Shown here: positions 1 through 9,013 of the stretch, in pieces
Position numbering within the stretch: the stretch's first letter is position 1
Layout: every line of letters starts with the position of its first letter
Source of the DNA: CAWCUK01 sp963798775
Lineage (GTDB): Bacteria > Bacteroidota > Ignavibacteria > Ignavibacteriales > Ignavibacteriaceae
Assembly (NCBI GenBank): GCA_963798775.1
Contig: CAWCUK010000003.1
Coordinates: 682,001 to 746,000, forward strand
Length of the DNA: 64,000 nt
Direction of reading: 5' to 3'
Notes under the pieces: model-generated
What the model was told of the DNA's origin: nothing
The model's input: only the letters and a program-made list of their open reading frames with translations
Databases searched by the model: none
Made by a program: the position numbers and the translations under genes

Positions 1-1651
1 TTTTTTCTTTTAACCGCAATCTCAGCGCATTTTAAGCAGAATAAACAATTAGATTTTATCCGGGATACTTTTTTAATTATTTCAATTTTGCTAATCGTTT
101 TTAATTCAATTAAAATTTCGTGGATCGCTTTTATAAAGAAAAAAGAGAAGATTTCACTTTTAGTTTTTTCGGTGGTAATTTCGCTTCTTTTTGTGGTAAA
201 TCTGGTAGGAAGTTCACAAGGATTACATCACACCATTTTATCGGCTTTTTCGCCCGCTCTGTATCAGTTGTTAAATATTATAATGATTTATGGAGCAATT
301 TATTTCAGCATATTGTTCTTTACAACATTATTTCATATTCCAACCGCGGAAGCGTTCGATAGGAAAGCGCAGGAAGTTTCATCACTTCAGTTTTTTAGCA
401 AACTTATAACAGAAGTTTTAGATTTTAATGATTTGGTTGATACTGTTACTGAAATAGCAATAAAAGTATGTAACGCGGACGCGGCATGGATTATCTGGAA
501 TGAAAAAAATGAAGAATACAGACAATTGGCTTTTAAACAAATAGGTATTTTAGACGCTGAGTTAATAACAAATTATCTATTCAGTAAAAATATTACTGAT
601 ATAAATTCTACCGTAACTTTTAATTTTGAAAAATTCGGTAAGAAAAAAGAATTTAACGAGAATTATACATCTGTTGCGGCGGCACCGCTGCGTACACATA
701 ATCAAATAAAAGGATTTTTGGTTACAGTTAAAAAAGATGATTTTATTTTCGATGATGAAGATAAAAACGCTATTGACACTTTTTCGGATTACGCGTCGGT
801 GGCAATAGAAAATTCCAGATTATTGGAAGAATCAATAGAAAGAGAAAGATTAGCTCGAGAACTTGATGTAGCCAGAGAAGTTCAGAGAAAAATACTTCCG
901 GCAAAAAATCCGGAATATACGCAGCTTGATATTTCTTCTGTATTTATTCCCGCTTTTGAAGTCGGGGGCGATTATTATGATTTTTTTGAAATCAAAGATG
1001 ATAAATTCGGTTTTGTAATTGCTGATGTTTCCGGAAAAGGTATTTCGGCCGCTTTTATAATGGCCGAGATAAAAGGAATTTTTCAAACACTTTCGCTGAA
1101 CGGACGAAAGTCCTAAAGAAATTTTAATTAAAGCAAATCATATACTTAAAAGAACATTAGACAGGAAAAATTTTGTAAGCGCGGCATTCGGAGTAATAGA
1201 TTTACAAAATGAAATTTTGCATTTAGCAAGAGCCGGCCACTGCCCGGTATTTCTGATCAGAAACGGAGTAGTAGAAAATATTAGGCCTTCCGGTATTGGG
1301 CTGGGCTTAAATTTTACCGATTATTTTGCGCAAACATTAACTGAAGTTAAATTTAATTTAAAAGATAATGACTTAATTGTACTTTATACAGACGGGATAA
1401 CAGAGGCAAAAAATAAGGAACTGGAAGATTTTGGCAGTGTACATTTTGAAAAGATATTAGCGAAAAATAGTTCAAAAAATGTTGATGAGATATCAAATAA
1501 GGTTATGCATGAAGTTGCCGTTTTTTCTCAGGACAACTCGCAGCACGATGATATAACCTTGGTTATCTTAAAATGGAAACAAAAATTAAAATATGATGGA
1601 GAAAAAGAATGGCAGAATTCAACACCTCAGTTAAAGAGCAGGATGACGTAA
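1..1651 (+). CDS. GAF/PP2C (SpoIIE-RsbU type) serine phosphatase, 5' end outside the window, one frameshift
   Basis: The reading frame is open from base 1, so the true start lies upstream. The visible part has about three N-terminal membrane segments, a GAF-like domain (roughly window residues 130-280), a short coiled linker (RERLARELDVAREVQ) and a SpoIIE-type PP2C phosphatase domain with the metal motifs GGDYYDFF and ADVSGKG. Such enzymes dephosphorylate STAS antagonists in partner switching, and a STAS gene follows directly. The frame breaks near 1106-1110 (CGAAAG). Removing one A gives NGRSPKEIL and continues through the rest of the phosphatase (RAGHCPVF, LYTDGITEA, DDITLVI). The 3' end overlaps the STAS start at 1609. 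The break looks like a one-base insertion error; real inactivation is possible. Confidence 0.85.
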
Positions 1652-1975
1652 GCGTAATTTATTTAAAGGGATATCTGGATGCACATACGGCACCGACTCT
1701 AGAAAACACTTTTTCCGAGTTTAATTGAGAAAAATAAATATAATATTGTAGTAAACTTTAAAGATCTGGCTTATATAAGCAGTGCCGGTTTGGGTGTTTT
1801 TATGGCCTTTATCGAAAAAGTTAGGGAGAATAACGGCGATATTAAACTTTCGGATATGAGCGAAAAGGTTTTTAATATTTTCGATCTTCTGGGATTTCCG
1901 CTTTTATATGAAATTTTTAAAACAGAAGACGAAGCCATTAAAAAATTTAATGAGACAAAGAAACTTGAAAACTGA
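1609..1975 (+). CDS. STAS-domain anti-sigma factor antagonist (RsbV/SpoIIAA type), one frameshift
   Basis: This is a small single-domain STAS protein of about 121 residues once the frame is restored. The N-terminal strand (VSVIYLKGYLDAHTA) and the phosphoserine loop (LAYISSAGLGVF) are typical of RsbV-type antagonists, whose serine is phosphorylated by an RsbW kinase and dephosphorylated by a PP2C enzyme. Both partners flank it here. The frame is interrupted in a T5 run near 1710-1714. Deleting one T joins the halves as ENTFPSLIEKNKYN. The start at 1609 is preceded by a GGAG-like site and lies inside the end of the upstream phosphatase gene. Identity is firm; intactness depends on whether the T run is a consensus error. 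Confidence 0.82.
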
Positions 1976-2410
1976 AAAATCCAAAATAAGACAGAAAACC
2001 CTTAAGGTTAAAAGCCGTACGGAGAATCTTTCCGAGATTAGGGATTTTATTGATCGACAGCTGCTGAGATTGGTTTTTCTCCGGAAAATATTGATGATAT
2101 TATGCTGGCTGTTGATGAGGCTTGTACAAATATTATTAAACATGCTTATAAATCCTTTCCGGAGGGAGAGATTGTTATACATCTTAAATTTGACCATAAG
2201 AAACTTACGGTGGAAATAAAAGATTACGGCAAAGCTTTTGAGCCTGAATTAATTCCTCCTCCGGACCTGCAGAAATATTACCGGCAAAGAAGAATAGGCG
2301 GATTGGGAATGTATTTAATGAAAACTTTAATGGATGAAGTAAAATATGTTTCAATTCCGGGAAAATATAATCAAGTTCTTCTTTCTAAAAATATAAATAC
2401 TACCAATTAA
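1950..2410 (+). CDS. RsbW-like serine kinase / anti-sigma factor (HATPase_c), one frameshift
   Basis: The restored product is a compact GHKL-fold kinase of about 150 residues. It shows the N-box LAVDEACTNIIKHAY, the G1-like DYGKAFEP and the glycine-rich GGLGMYLMKTLMDEV, the signature of RsbW/SpoIIAB kinases that phosphorylate STAS antagonists and often bind a sigma factor. The chosen ATG at 1950 overlaps the end of the STAS gene by 26 bp; a later TTG is also possible. The frame shifts near 2058-2063. Adding back one G gives DRQAAEIGFSPENID, matching the family. No sigma factor gene lies next to it, so its output target is unknown and may be a non-sigma partner. Confidence 0.82.
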
Positions 2411-2412
2411 AA

Positions 2413-4097
2413 ATGATTGATTCCGATAATATTAAAATAAAAAGAAACTTTACTGCATTAGTAGAATTCAGCAGAATAATTAACTCCAGCTTAGATATTG
2501 ATTTTATTTTAAATAACATTCTGCTTAACCTGCATGGGCAAATTTTTTGCTACCAAAGGTGTTGTTGCACTTAATGTTAATGGTGTTCTAAAATTAAAAA
2601 CCGCTAAAGGAATTTCAAAACCAATTGTAGAATTATTTCCCGAAGTTAAAGTTAATGATACATTAGAAAATGATCATACTTTTAGAGAATTTTTGAATTC
2701 CGCCAATTTGGTTATTACCGAAAAAATTTGTTCATCCAACCAATGCCTGGGAATTATCGCTCTCGGTGAAAAACTAAATAAAATTCCCTATACCGAAGAC
2801 GATATAGAATTCTTAAAAACCATATTAAATATTTCAGCTACCGCTATTCAAAATTCTCTTGTTGTAAATGAATTAAAAAGAGTAAACAGAGTTCTCGATT
2901 CCAGAATAAACCGCTTAAGTTCTCTGTTTGAATTAAGTAAAGAATTCGGCGGATTTTCAGAATCTACACGCGTTGCCAAACTTCTTGTATACTCGGTAAT
3001 AGGACAATTTCTAGTTTCAAAATTTGCCGTGATAACATTTGAAGAAAGTGATTGTCTAATTCTCGAATGTAAATTTCCGGAAGCAGAATTAATTAAAGCG
3101 ATTAACAAATATCCGAATTTAAGAAAAGTAGAAAATTCTTTAGTTAAAAAAGAAATTAAACAAGATTATGAATTGCTGGATAAATTAAATGTTGAACTCG
3201 TAGTTCCGATGCAGCTTCAAGGAGAAACAAAGGGTTTAATTATTCTTGGGCAAAAGAATAAATAAACATGATTTTACAAACACCGATATTGAATTTATTT
3301 ATTCAGTCGGCAACCTTGCGATTATTTCATTAGAAAATAGAAGGCTATTTAAAGAAGCTTTAGAAAAACAAAAAATGGAAGAAGAATTGGAAATCGCGCG
3401 CGATATTCAAAGAAATCTTCTTCCGCATTCAATTCCGTGCTACAGTCAATTTGAAATAGCGGCTGTAAATATTTCATCCAAACAAGTCGGCGGCGATTAT
3501 TACGATATAATTCCTCTTGACGAAAAACATTTTTTAATCGCGATAGCGGATGTTTCCGGAAAAGGAGTTCCGGCTTCACTTCTAATGGCTAACATACAAG
3601 CTTTTTTAAAAATTATAAGCAAACAGGGAATGCAGCTGGATGAAGCAACGGCAATAATAAATGATTTAATTTGTGAAAATACTTTCGACGGAAAATTTAT
3701 TACATTTTTCTGGGCAATTATAAATAATGAGGACAAAACGCTTCATTACGTAAACGCGGGGCATAATCCGCCGTTGTTAATTCGGAAAAAAGAAATTACA
3801 AAACTAGAAAAAGGCGGAATAATTCTAGGTGTAATGAAAACATTCGTCCCATACTCTTCCGATACAATACAATTAGAAACAGATGACGTTTTAGTCCTTT
3901 TTACCGATGGTGTAACCGAGGCAATGAGTAGTAATGATGAAGAATATTCAGATGAGAAACTGGAAGAGATCTCTGTTAAGCTTACCGATCAGCCGGCCTC
4001 TTCAATTCTTTCTTCAATTCAAACCGATGTACAGAAATTCGCGAACGGAACTACTCAATCCGATGATATAACATTGATGGTGCTTAAGGTAAAATAA
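2413..4097 (+). CDS. GAF-domain PP2C serine phosphatase (RsbU-like), two frameshifts
   Basis: With both frameshifts repaired this is a soluble protein of about 560 residues with two GAF-like sensory regions (about 1-150 and 160-310), a coiled linker (KQKMEEELEIARDIQ) and a C-terminal SpoIIE-type PP2C domain (VGGDYYDIIP, ADVSGKGVPA, NAGHNPPLL, LFTDGVTEA, SDDITLMV). It lies 2 bp after the RsbW-like gene and so belongs to the same partner-switching operon, probably dephosphorylating the STAS protein in response to a ligand at the GAF domains. The frame breaks near 2526 (CTTAACC, one extra A, restoring LLTCMGKFF) and near 3253-3257 (one extra A, restoring LGQKINKHDF). All catalytic aspartates are present. 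Confidence 0.83.
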
Positions 4098-4167
4098 TTG
4101 TTTATCTTTACACCAATAAATCAACCGCGAATTTTAAACTTTACCCAATTGAAAATTTATACAATTA

Positions 4168-6714
4168 ATGCTGAACTTTAAAAAAATATTAACACGTAAT
4201 AAAGTAAAACTTATAATAGTGTTTTCGGCTGTTTTATTATTTATAGGGCTGGCAAACTTATATATGGTTGTTAATGTACGTGTTACATCCAACGATGAAT
4301 GTCTTTGGATTCAATATAATAATGACGGTAAAAATATAATAAAATTTGAACAGGTGAAAAAAGGGGGCGTAACTTGGAACGCGGGAATTAGAAACGGAGA
4401 TTTACTTCTTAAAATAAACGGGAAAAAAATTACTGAGCCTCTGCAGGCGCAGGCAATATTAAATAAAGTAGAATCCGGAAAATACGCTGATTATACTATT
4501 CAAAAAGGAAGTGAAGTAAAACATACTCAAGTATATGTTAAAAAATTAATAAATTTTCCCTGGCTTGGGTTATCTCTTCTCGGACTCATTTGGATGACAA
4601 TAGGTTTTATTGTTTATATGGCAAAGCCGGAAGGGACAGTTCAAAGGCTTTTTTATTGGATTGGCGTTACTTTTATTCTTTCTCTTCTTTATTTATATGT
4701 TCAAAGCCCTCCTACTATAAATAACCTTATTTTTATGGGCTTCATCGATTTTATAAATACATTCGCTCTTATATTCCTCCCGTTTTTAATAATTCATTTC
4801 TTCTGGATTTTCCCCAAGCCTTTTAAATTTATGCGGAAGAAATGGACAAAGAGAATTTTATATATTATTCCTCTTACAGTTTTTATTCTCCACTATATTT
4901 ATAAGCTATTCATATTATATCCGGAAGCGGAAAAATACCGTTCTACTTTCGGTATGATTGTACAAGTATTAAATTTTCTGTTCCTCGGCTCTTTAATTAT
5001 TGGCTTAGTTTCCTTAATAGTAAATTATTTTAGATTAAAAAATAAAGAAGAAAGAAAACCTCTCTTCGTTATTGTTAGTTCATTAACGTTGGGAATATTA
5101 AGTATTTTTTACTTTATTTTTATTGCGCCATTAAGCGGTACAATTTATAATAATCCTGAAGTTTTTACACCTGTAATTTTAATTGTACTTATTCCCATTG
5201 CTTTCGGATATTCAATTTTTAAATATCAGTTAATGGATGTGAGTATTGTAGTAAAAAATGCGATAATATACGGAGCGGCCACAATTACTATTGCCGCTTC
5301 TTATTTTTTAGTAATATATTTAATAGGTCAAACAATAAGCCAGGCAATAGGAACTCAATACCAAGGAATAATAGCCGGAGTAATCTTCATCCTTTTCGCG
5401 GTAATTTTTCAGTCCACAAAAGATAAATTTCAAGATTTTATTACTGCAAAATTTTACCCTGAACAGTTTGCGTATCAAAGAGTTTTAATTCGGTTCAGTA
5501 CTGATGTATCTAGTTTTGTAGGACTGGAAAATATTCTTGACGCGATGACTAAAACCTTTGTTGAAGCATTAACGATTAAACATTTCGGGATACTGCTTAC
5601 ACAAAAAGACGGTAATGAATTAGTGATGGTTAGAAAAATCGGAATTAGAAACGAAAATATGTCCATTAACAATTCGGATGTTATGAAATTTCTAGACGAA
5701 AATTCCGCGATTTCAAAATATAACATTATTGAGCAGCATAATTTTCAAGAAGTTTTTCCGGATGATTATCAGCAATTAATTGATGAAAAAATTTATACCA
5801 TTATTCCGATGATAATAAAATCGAAGCTTGTGGGTTTATTGCTATTCGGCCTAAAACATTCCGGTGCCCAATTTGCCGGTAAAGATCTTGAACTTTTAAT
5901 GGCGGCCGCAAATCAATCCGCAATTTCTATTGAAAACGCGCGTTTATATCAATCGGAAGCCGAAAAATTAAAAATTGAAAGAGATTTAGATTTAGCAAGA
6001 AAAATTCAACAAGGATTACTTCCTAAATGCATTCCCAATATTAATGGATTAGATATATGCGGAGAAATGATACCCGCGATGCAGGTAGGCGGCGATTATT
6101 ATGATTTAATCCCTGTTTCGGAATCTGAACTTTTTGTTGTAGTCGGAGATGTTTCCGGGAAAGGATTATCCGCTTCGTTATACATGACTAAACTGCAGAC
6201 GATGATACAATTAGCGTGTATCGCGGGTAAGACTCCAAAAGAAATTCTTATTGAAATAAACAAAAAATTATATGAAGCGATGGAAAGAAATTGGTTTGTT
6301 ACCATGACACTCGCCTTATTTAACACAAAAACAAAAAGTGTAAAATACTGCCGGGCAGGCCATCCGCCTTTATTGGTGGCAAAAAACGGAAGTGTAAAAT
6401 CTTATAAGAGCCGAGGGTTGGGTGTCGGATTGGAAAGCGGAAAAATTTTTGAAAGCGCTTTAGTTGAAGAGGAACTTAATCTAACCAACGGTGAAATATT
6501 TGTTTTCTTTTCGGATGGAATAGTTGAGGCAATGAACTCCCGAAATGAATTGTTCGGTGACGACAATTTAAATAATATATTCCGTAAAAAAACCGATCAT
6601 AAATCCACTCAGATAATGGATGAAGTATGGACATCCATAAAAACCTTCAGAGGCAGCGCGGAAGTAAACGATGATATGACAATGGTAATAGTAAAGGTTG
6701 AAGGAGGAAGTTAA
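4168..6714 (+). CDS. PDZ / multi-TM / GAF / PP2C membrane-bound serine phosphatase
   Basis: An intact 848-residue sensor phosphatase. In order: a membrane segment (about 11-32), a PDZ-like domain outside the membrane (about 50-130, with a GIRNGDLLLKINGK loop), about nine further hydrophobic segments (131-416), a GAF-like domain (about 440-600), a linker with the LKIERDLDLARKIQQGL motif, and a SpoIIE-type PP2C domain (about 630-845: VGGDYYDLIP, GDVSGKGLSA, RAGHPPLL, FSDGIVEA, DDMTMVIV). It follows the GAF-PP2C gene by 70 bp and closes the signalling cluster. The layout suggests that a peptide or envelope signal sensed by the PDZ/TM part controls phosphatase output in the cytoplasm. The ligand is unknown. 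Confidence 0.85.
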   Translation: MLNFKKILTRNKVKLIIVFSAVLLFIGLANLYMVVNVRVTSNDECLWIQYNNDGKNIIKFEQVKKGGVTWNAGIRNGDLLLKINGKKITEPLQAQAILNKVESGKYADYTIQKGSEVKHTQVYVKKLINFPWLGLSLLGLIWMTIGFIVYMAKPEGTVQRLFYWIGVTFILSLLYLYVQSPPTINNLIFMGFIDFINTFALIFLPFLIIHFFWIFPKPFKFMRKKWTKRILYIIPLTVFILHYIYKLFILYPEAEKYRSTFGMIVQVLNFLFLGSLIIGLVSLIVNYFRLKNKEERKPLFVIVSSLTLGILSIFYFIFIAPLSGTIYNNPEVFTPVILIVLIPIAFGYSIFKYQLMDVSIVVKNAIIYGAATITIAASYFLVIYLIGQTISQAIGTQYQGIIAGVIFILFAVIFQSTKDKFQDFITAKFYPEQFAYQRVLIRFSTDVSSFVGLENILDAMTKTFVEALTIKHFGILLTQKDGNELVMVRKIGIRNENMSINNSDVMKFLDENSAISKYNIIEQHNFQEVFPDDYQQLIDEKIYTIIPMIIKSKLVGLLLFGLKHSGAQFAGKDLELLMAAANQSAISIENARLYQSEAEKLKIERDLDLARKIQQGLLPKCIPNINGLDICGEMIPAMQVGGDYYDLIPVSESELFVVVGDVSGKGLSASLYMTKLQTMIQLACIAGKTPKEILIEINKKLYEAMERNWFVTMTLALFNTKTKSVKYCRAGHPPLLVAKNGSVKSYKSRGLGVGLESGKIFESALVEEELNLTNGEIFVFFSDGIVEAMNSRNELFGDDNLNNIFRKKTDHKSTQIMDEVWTSIKTFRGSAEVNDDMTMVIVKVEGGS

Positions 6715-6782
6715 AAAAAGAATCCGGGAATGAATTTTATTGTTATTAAATATTCATTTGCATCTAAAACACCTAAAAAATC

Positions 6783-6810
6783 TTGTCAACTTTAAAATAT
6801 TATTTATTAA
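6783..6810 (+). promoter_or_regulatory. Possible sigma70-like promoter for the hsd operon
   Basis: TTGTCA (6783-6788) and TATTAA (6805-6810) are separated by 16 bases, about 110 bases before hsdM. In such AT-rich DNA these matches arise often by chance, so this is only a candidate. It overlaps the first copy of a 15-base direct repeat. Confidence 0.25.
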
Positions 6811-6870
6811 GAAAAACAATTTCATGAAAATATTTAGCTCTTATTATATATTCTCCTTTAAAATATTATT
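6790..6870. repeat. 15-base direct repeat pair upstream of hsdM
   Basis: CTTTAAAATATTATT occurs at 6790-6804 and again, identical, at 6856-6870. A second, shorter pair, TATTTTATCG, lies at 6870-6879 and 6885-6894, only 15 bases apart. All of these sit between the end of the PP2C gene and hsdM. They could be operator half-sites for control of the restriction operon. The extreme AT content makes chance repeats possible. Confidence 0.5.
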
Positions 6871-6919
6871 ATTTTATCGACCACTATTTTATCGCTTATT
6901 CAAAAGAATCTAAGGTTGC

Positions 6920-8476
6920 ATGCCAAAAAAAGTTATAAACGAAAAATCACTTGAATCATGGATATGGGATGCCGCTTGCGCTATCAGAGGCGCTCAAGAT
7001 GCGCCTAAGTATAAAGACTATATCCTCCCTTTAATCTTTGTAAAACGCCTGTGTGATGTTTTTGATGATGAAGTAGATAGAGTCGCCGAAAATGTTGGAA
7101 ATAAAAAGACAGCTTTAAAGCTTATTGATAAAGATAGAAAACTTACCCGCTTCTATATCCCATTCAGCCCTGATGATATCGAACAGCCTACCTGGTCGGT
7201 TATTAGAACTTTATCAACAAAGATCGGTGAGCAGCTTACAAATTTAATCCGCTCTATCGCTCGTGAAAATCCGAGATTGCAAGGAATAATTGACCGTGTA
7301 GATTTTAACGCCACAACTCACGGACAGAGAGATATTGATGATGATAGGCTTAGCAATCTTATCGAAGAGATAAGTAAAAAAAGATTAGGATTAAAAGATG
7401 TTGAGCCTGACATAATAGGCAGAAGCTATGAATATCTAATCCGCAAGTTTGCTGAAGGAGGAGGACAAAGCGCCGGGGAATTCTATACTCCTAAAGAAGT
7501 GGCTATGATAATGGCTAGAATTCTGGATGCTGAACCCGGGATGGAAGTTTATGACCCCTGCTGCGGATCAGCCGGCCTCCTCATTAAATGCCAGATCGCT
7601 CTTGATGAAAAGATGGAACTCCGTTCTAAAAAGAAATTCGCTCCGCTTAAGCTTTACGGACAAGAATATATTGCTACTACATGGGCAATGGCTAATATGA
7701 ATGCCGTTATTCACGACATGGAAGATTGCCTTATTGAAATAGGCGATACTATGAATTACCCCAAATTCCGTAATAAAAATAAACTAAAAACTTTTGATCT
7801 TGTTACTGCTAATCCGATGTGGAACCAGAGCAATTTTAACCAGAAGGTTTATGAGAATGATGAGCTTGAAAGATTCCCTGCTGGATTCCCACCTAACGGA
7901 ACAGCCGATTGGGGATGGGTACAGCATATGCTCGCTTCAATGAATGATACCGGGAAAGCTGCTATAGTTTTAGATACGGGCGCTGTCTCCAGAGGTTCCG
8001 GCAACCAAAGCACAAACCGTGAAAAGGAAATCCGTAAATGGTTTGTGGATAATGATCTAATAGAAGGTGTTTTATACCTGCCTGAAAATCTTTTCTACAA
8101 TACCTCTGCCCCTGGTATAGTCCTTTTCCTTAATAAGAAAAAAACCTCCGGTAAGAAAGATAAAATTCTCCTTATCAATGCATCAAAAGAATTTATAAAA
8201 GGACAGCCGAAGAATTACATTCCCGAAGAAAATCAGAATAAAATTGTAGAAGCTTTTTTGAATTGGAAGGAAGAGGCTAAGTTTAGCCAAATAATCACCA
8301 AAGAAGATGCTGTTAAAAATGATTATAACTTATCTCCAACACGCTATATCCATACGGCAGAAGAAGAAACTTATCGCCCCATAGGTGAAATCCTGGAAGA
8401 GCTTAAAGAGCTAGAGCAAGAATCAAAAGATATAGACCAAGAATTAAAATCAATTTTTCAAAAATTGGGTTATTAA
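6920..8476 (+). CDS. hsdM: Type I restriction-modification system methyltransferase subunit HsdM
   Basis: A full-length 518-residue N6-adenine methyltransferase subunit. It has the helical HsdM N-domain (ESWIWDAACAIRGAQDAPKY), SAM-binding motif I DPCCGSAGLL (from D212) and catalytic motif IV NPMW (N298), a common variant of NPPF in HsdM proteins. The C-terminus is a charged helix (EILEELKELEQESKD) that in this family contacts HsdS. With HsdS it methylates the recognition sequence; with HsdR it forms the restriction complex. It is the first gene of a tightly packed operon, and its stop codon directly abuts the ATG of the next gene at 8477. It is intact, so methylation depends on whether any functional HsdS is made. 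Confidence 0.95.
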   Translation: MPKKVINEKSLESWIWDAACAIRGAQDAPKYKDYILPLIFVKRLCDVFDDEVDRVAENVGNKKTALKLIDKDRKLTRFYIPFSPDDIEQPTWSVIRTLSTKIGEQLTNLIRSIARENPRLQGIIDRVDFNATTHGQRDIDDDRLSNLIEEISKKRLGLKDVEPDIIGRSYEYLIRKFAEGGGQSAGEFYTPKEVAMIMARILDAEPGMEVYDPCCGSAGLLIKCQIALDEKMELRSKKKFAPLKLYGQEYIATTWAMANMNAVIHDMEDCLIEIGDTMNYPKFRNKNKLKTFDLVTANPMWNQSNFNQKVYENDELERFPAGFPPNGTADWGWVQHMLASMNDTGKAAIVLDTGAVSRGSGNQSTNREKEIRKWFVDNDLIEGVLYLPENLFYNTSAPGIVLFLNKKKTSGKKDKILLINASKEFIKGQPKNYIPEENQNKIVEAFLNWKEEAKFSQIITKEDAVKNDYNLSPTRYIHTAEEETYRPIGEILEELKELEQESKDIDQELKSIFQKLGY

Positions 8477-9013
8477 ATGCATGAAAATATCTTTGAATCC
8501 TTTAATAGCACTAGAGGAAAATTAATAATTAATTTTAATTATGAAGTTTATTCTAAGGGATACTATGCTTTTTTTCTTGCTAAGTTAGATGATAAAAAAT
8601 TATTTAAAAATTGGTTAAATAGGATTGTGTATATAGGTTCCGCAAAAGAATCTATTTTTCATAGAATATTTTGTACACATCTAAATATTAATAAAACACC
8701 TTTTTCTACTTTGCGAACTTCAATTGGCATAACACTTTTTGAGGAATTAAAATTAAATTTAGAATTCTATAGAACTGATAAAATAAGATTTGATGCATCA
8801 AGTGAATTGTTATTGTCTAACTGGATAATCGAAAACCTTGAATTTGGATATTACATTTCTGAAGATGTTTCAAGTAATATGGAAAAAGAACTAATAAAAA
8901 CAAATAAACCGCTCCTTAATTTAAGTCATAACCAAGCCAGTGAATATTATAAAGACCTTAAAGAATTAAGAAAAAAAATCCGTATCAAATCAAATTTATT
9001 AAACCAATTATGA
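8477..9013 (+). CDS. GIY-YIG nuclease-like protein embedded in the type I operon
   Basis: A 178-residue protein that I read as a divergent GIY-YIG family member. GYY (28-30) and YIG (52-54) stand at the expected spacing, followed by the conserved arginine and histidine (R63, H68), an STLR motif (77-80), a WIIEN segment (116-120), and the metal-binding glutamate E136 in MEKELIK with PLLNLSHN (145-152) after it. All expected catalytic positions are therefore present. It starts at the base after the hsdM stop and its last four bases overlap the next gene (ATGA), so it is co-translated with the restriction genes. Nearby codon use looks more AT-rich than in hsdM, hinting at separate acquisition. 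Its role in this operon is not known. Confidence 0.72.
   Translation: MHENIFESFNSTRGKLIINFNYEVYSKGYYAFFLAKLDDKKLFKNWLNRIVYIGSAKESIFHRIFCTHLNINKTPFSTLRTSIGITLFEELKLNLEFYRTDKIRFDASSELLLSNWIIENLEFGYYISEDVSSNMEKELIKTNKPLLNLSHNQASEYYKDLKELRKKIRIKSNLLNQL

Noticed and set aside
1108..3255. Phase variation by homopolymer slippage in the signalling genes
   Set aside because: The runs are only two to five bases long, too short for usual phase-variable tracts; sequencing error is simpler.
7805..7825. Motif IV of HsdM reads NPMW instead of NPPF
   Set aside because: This variant is common among HsdM proteins, so it is not a sign of lost activity.
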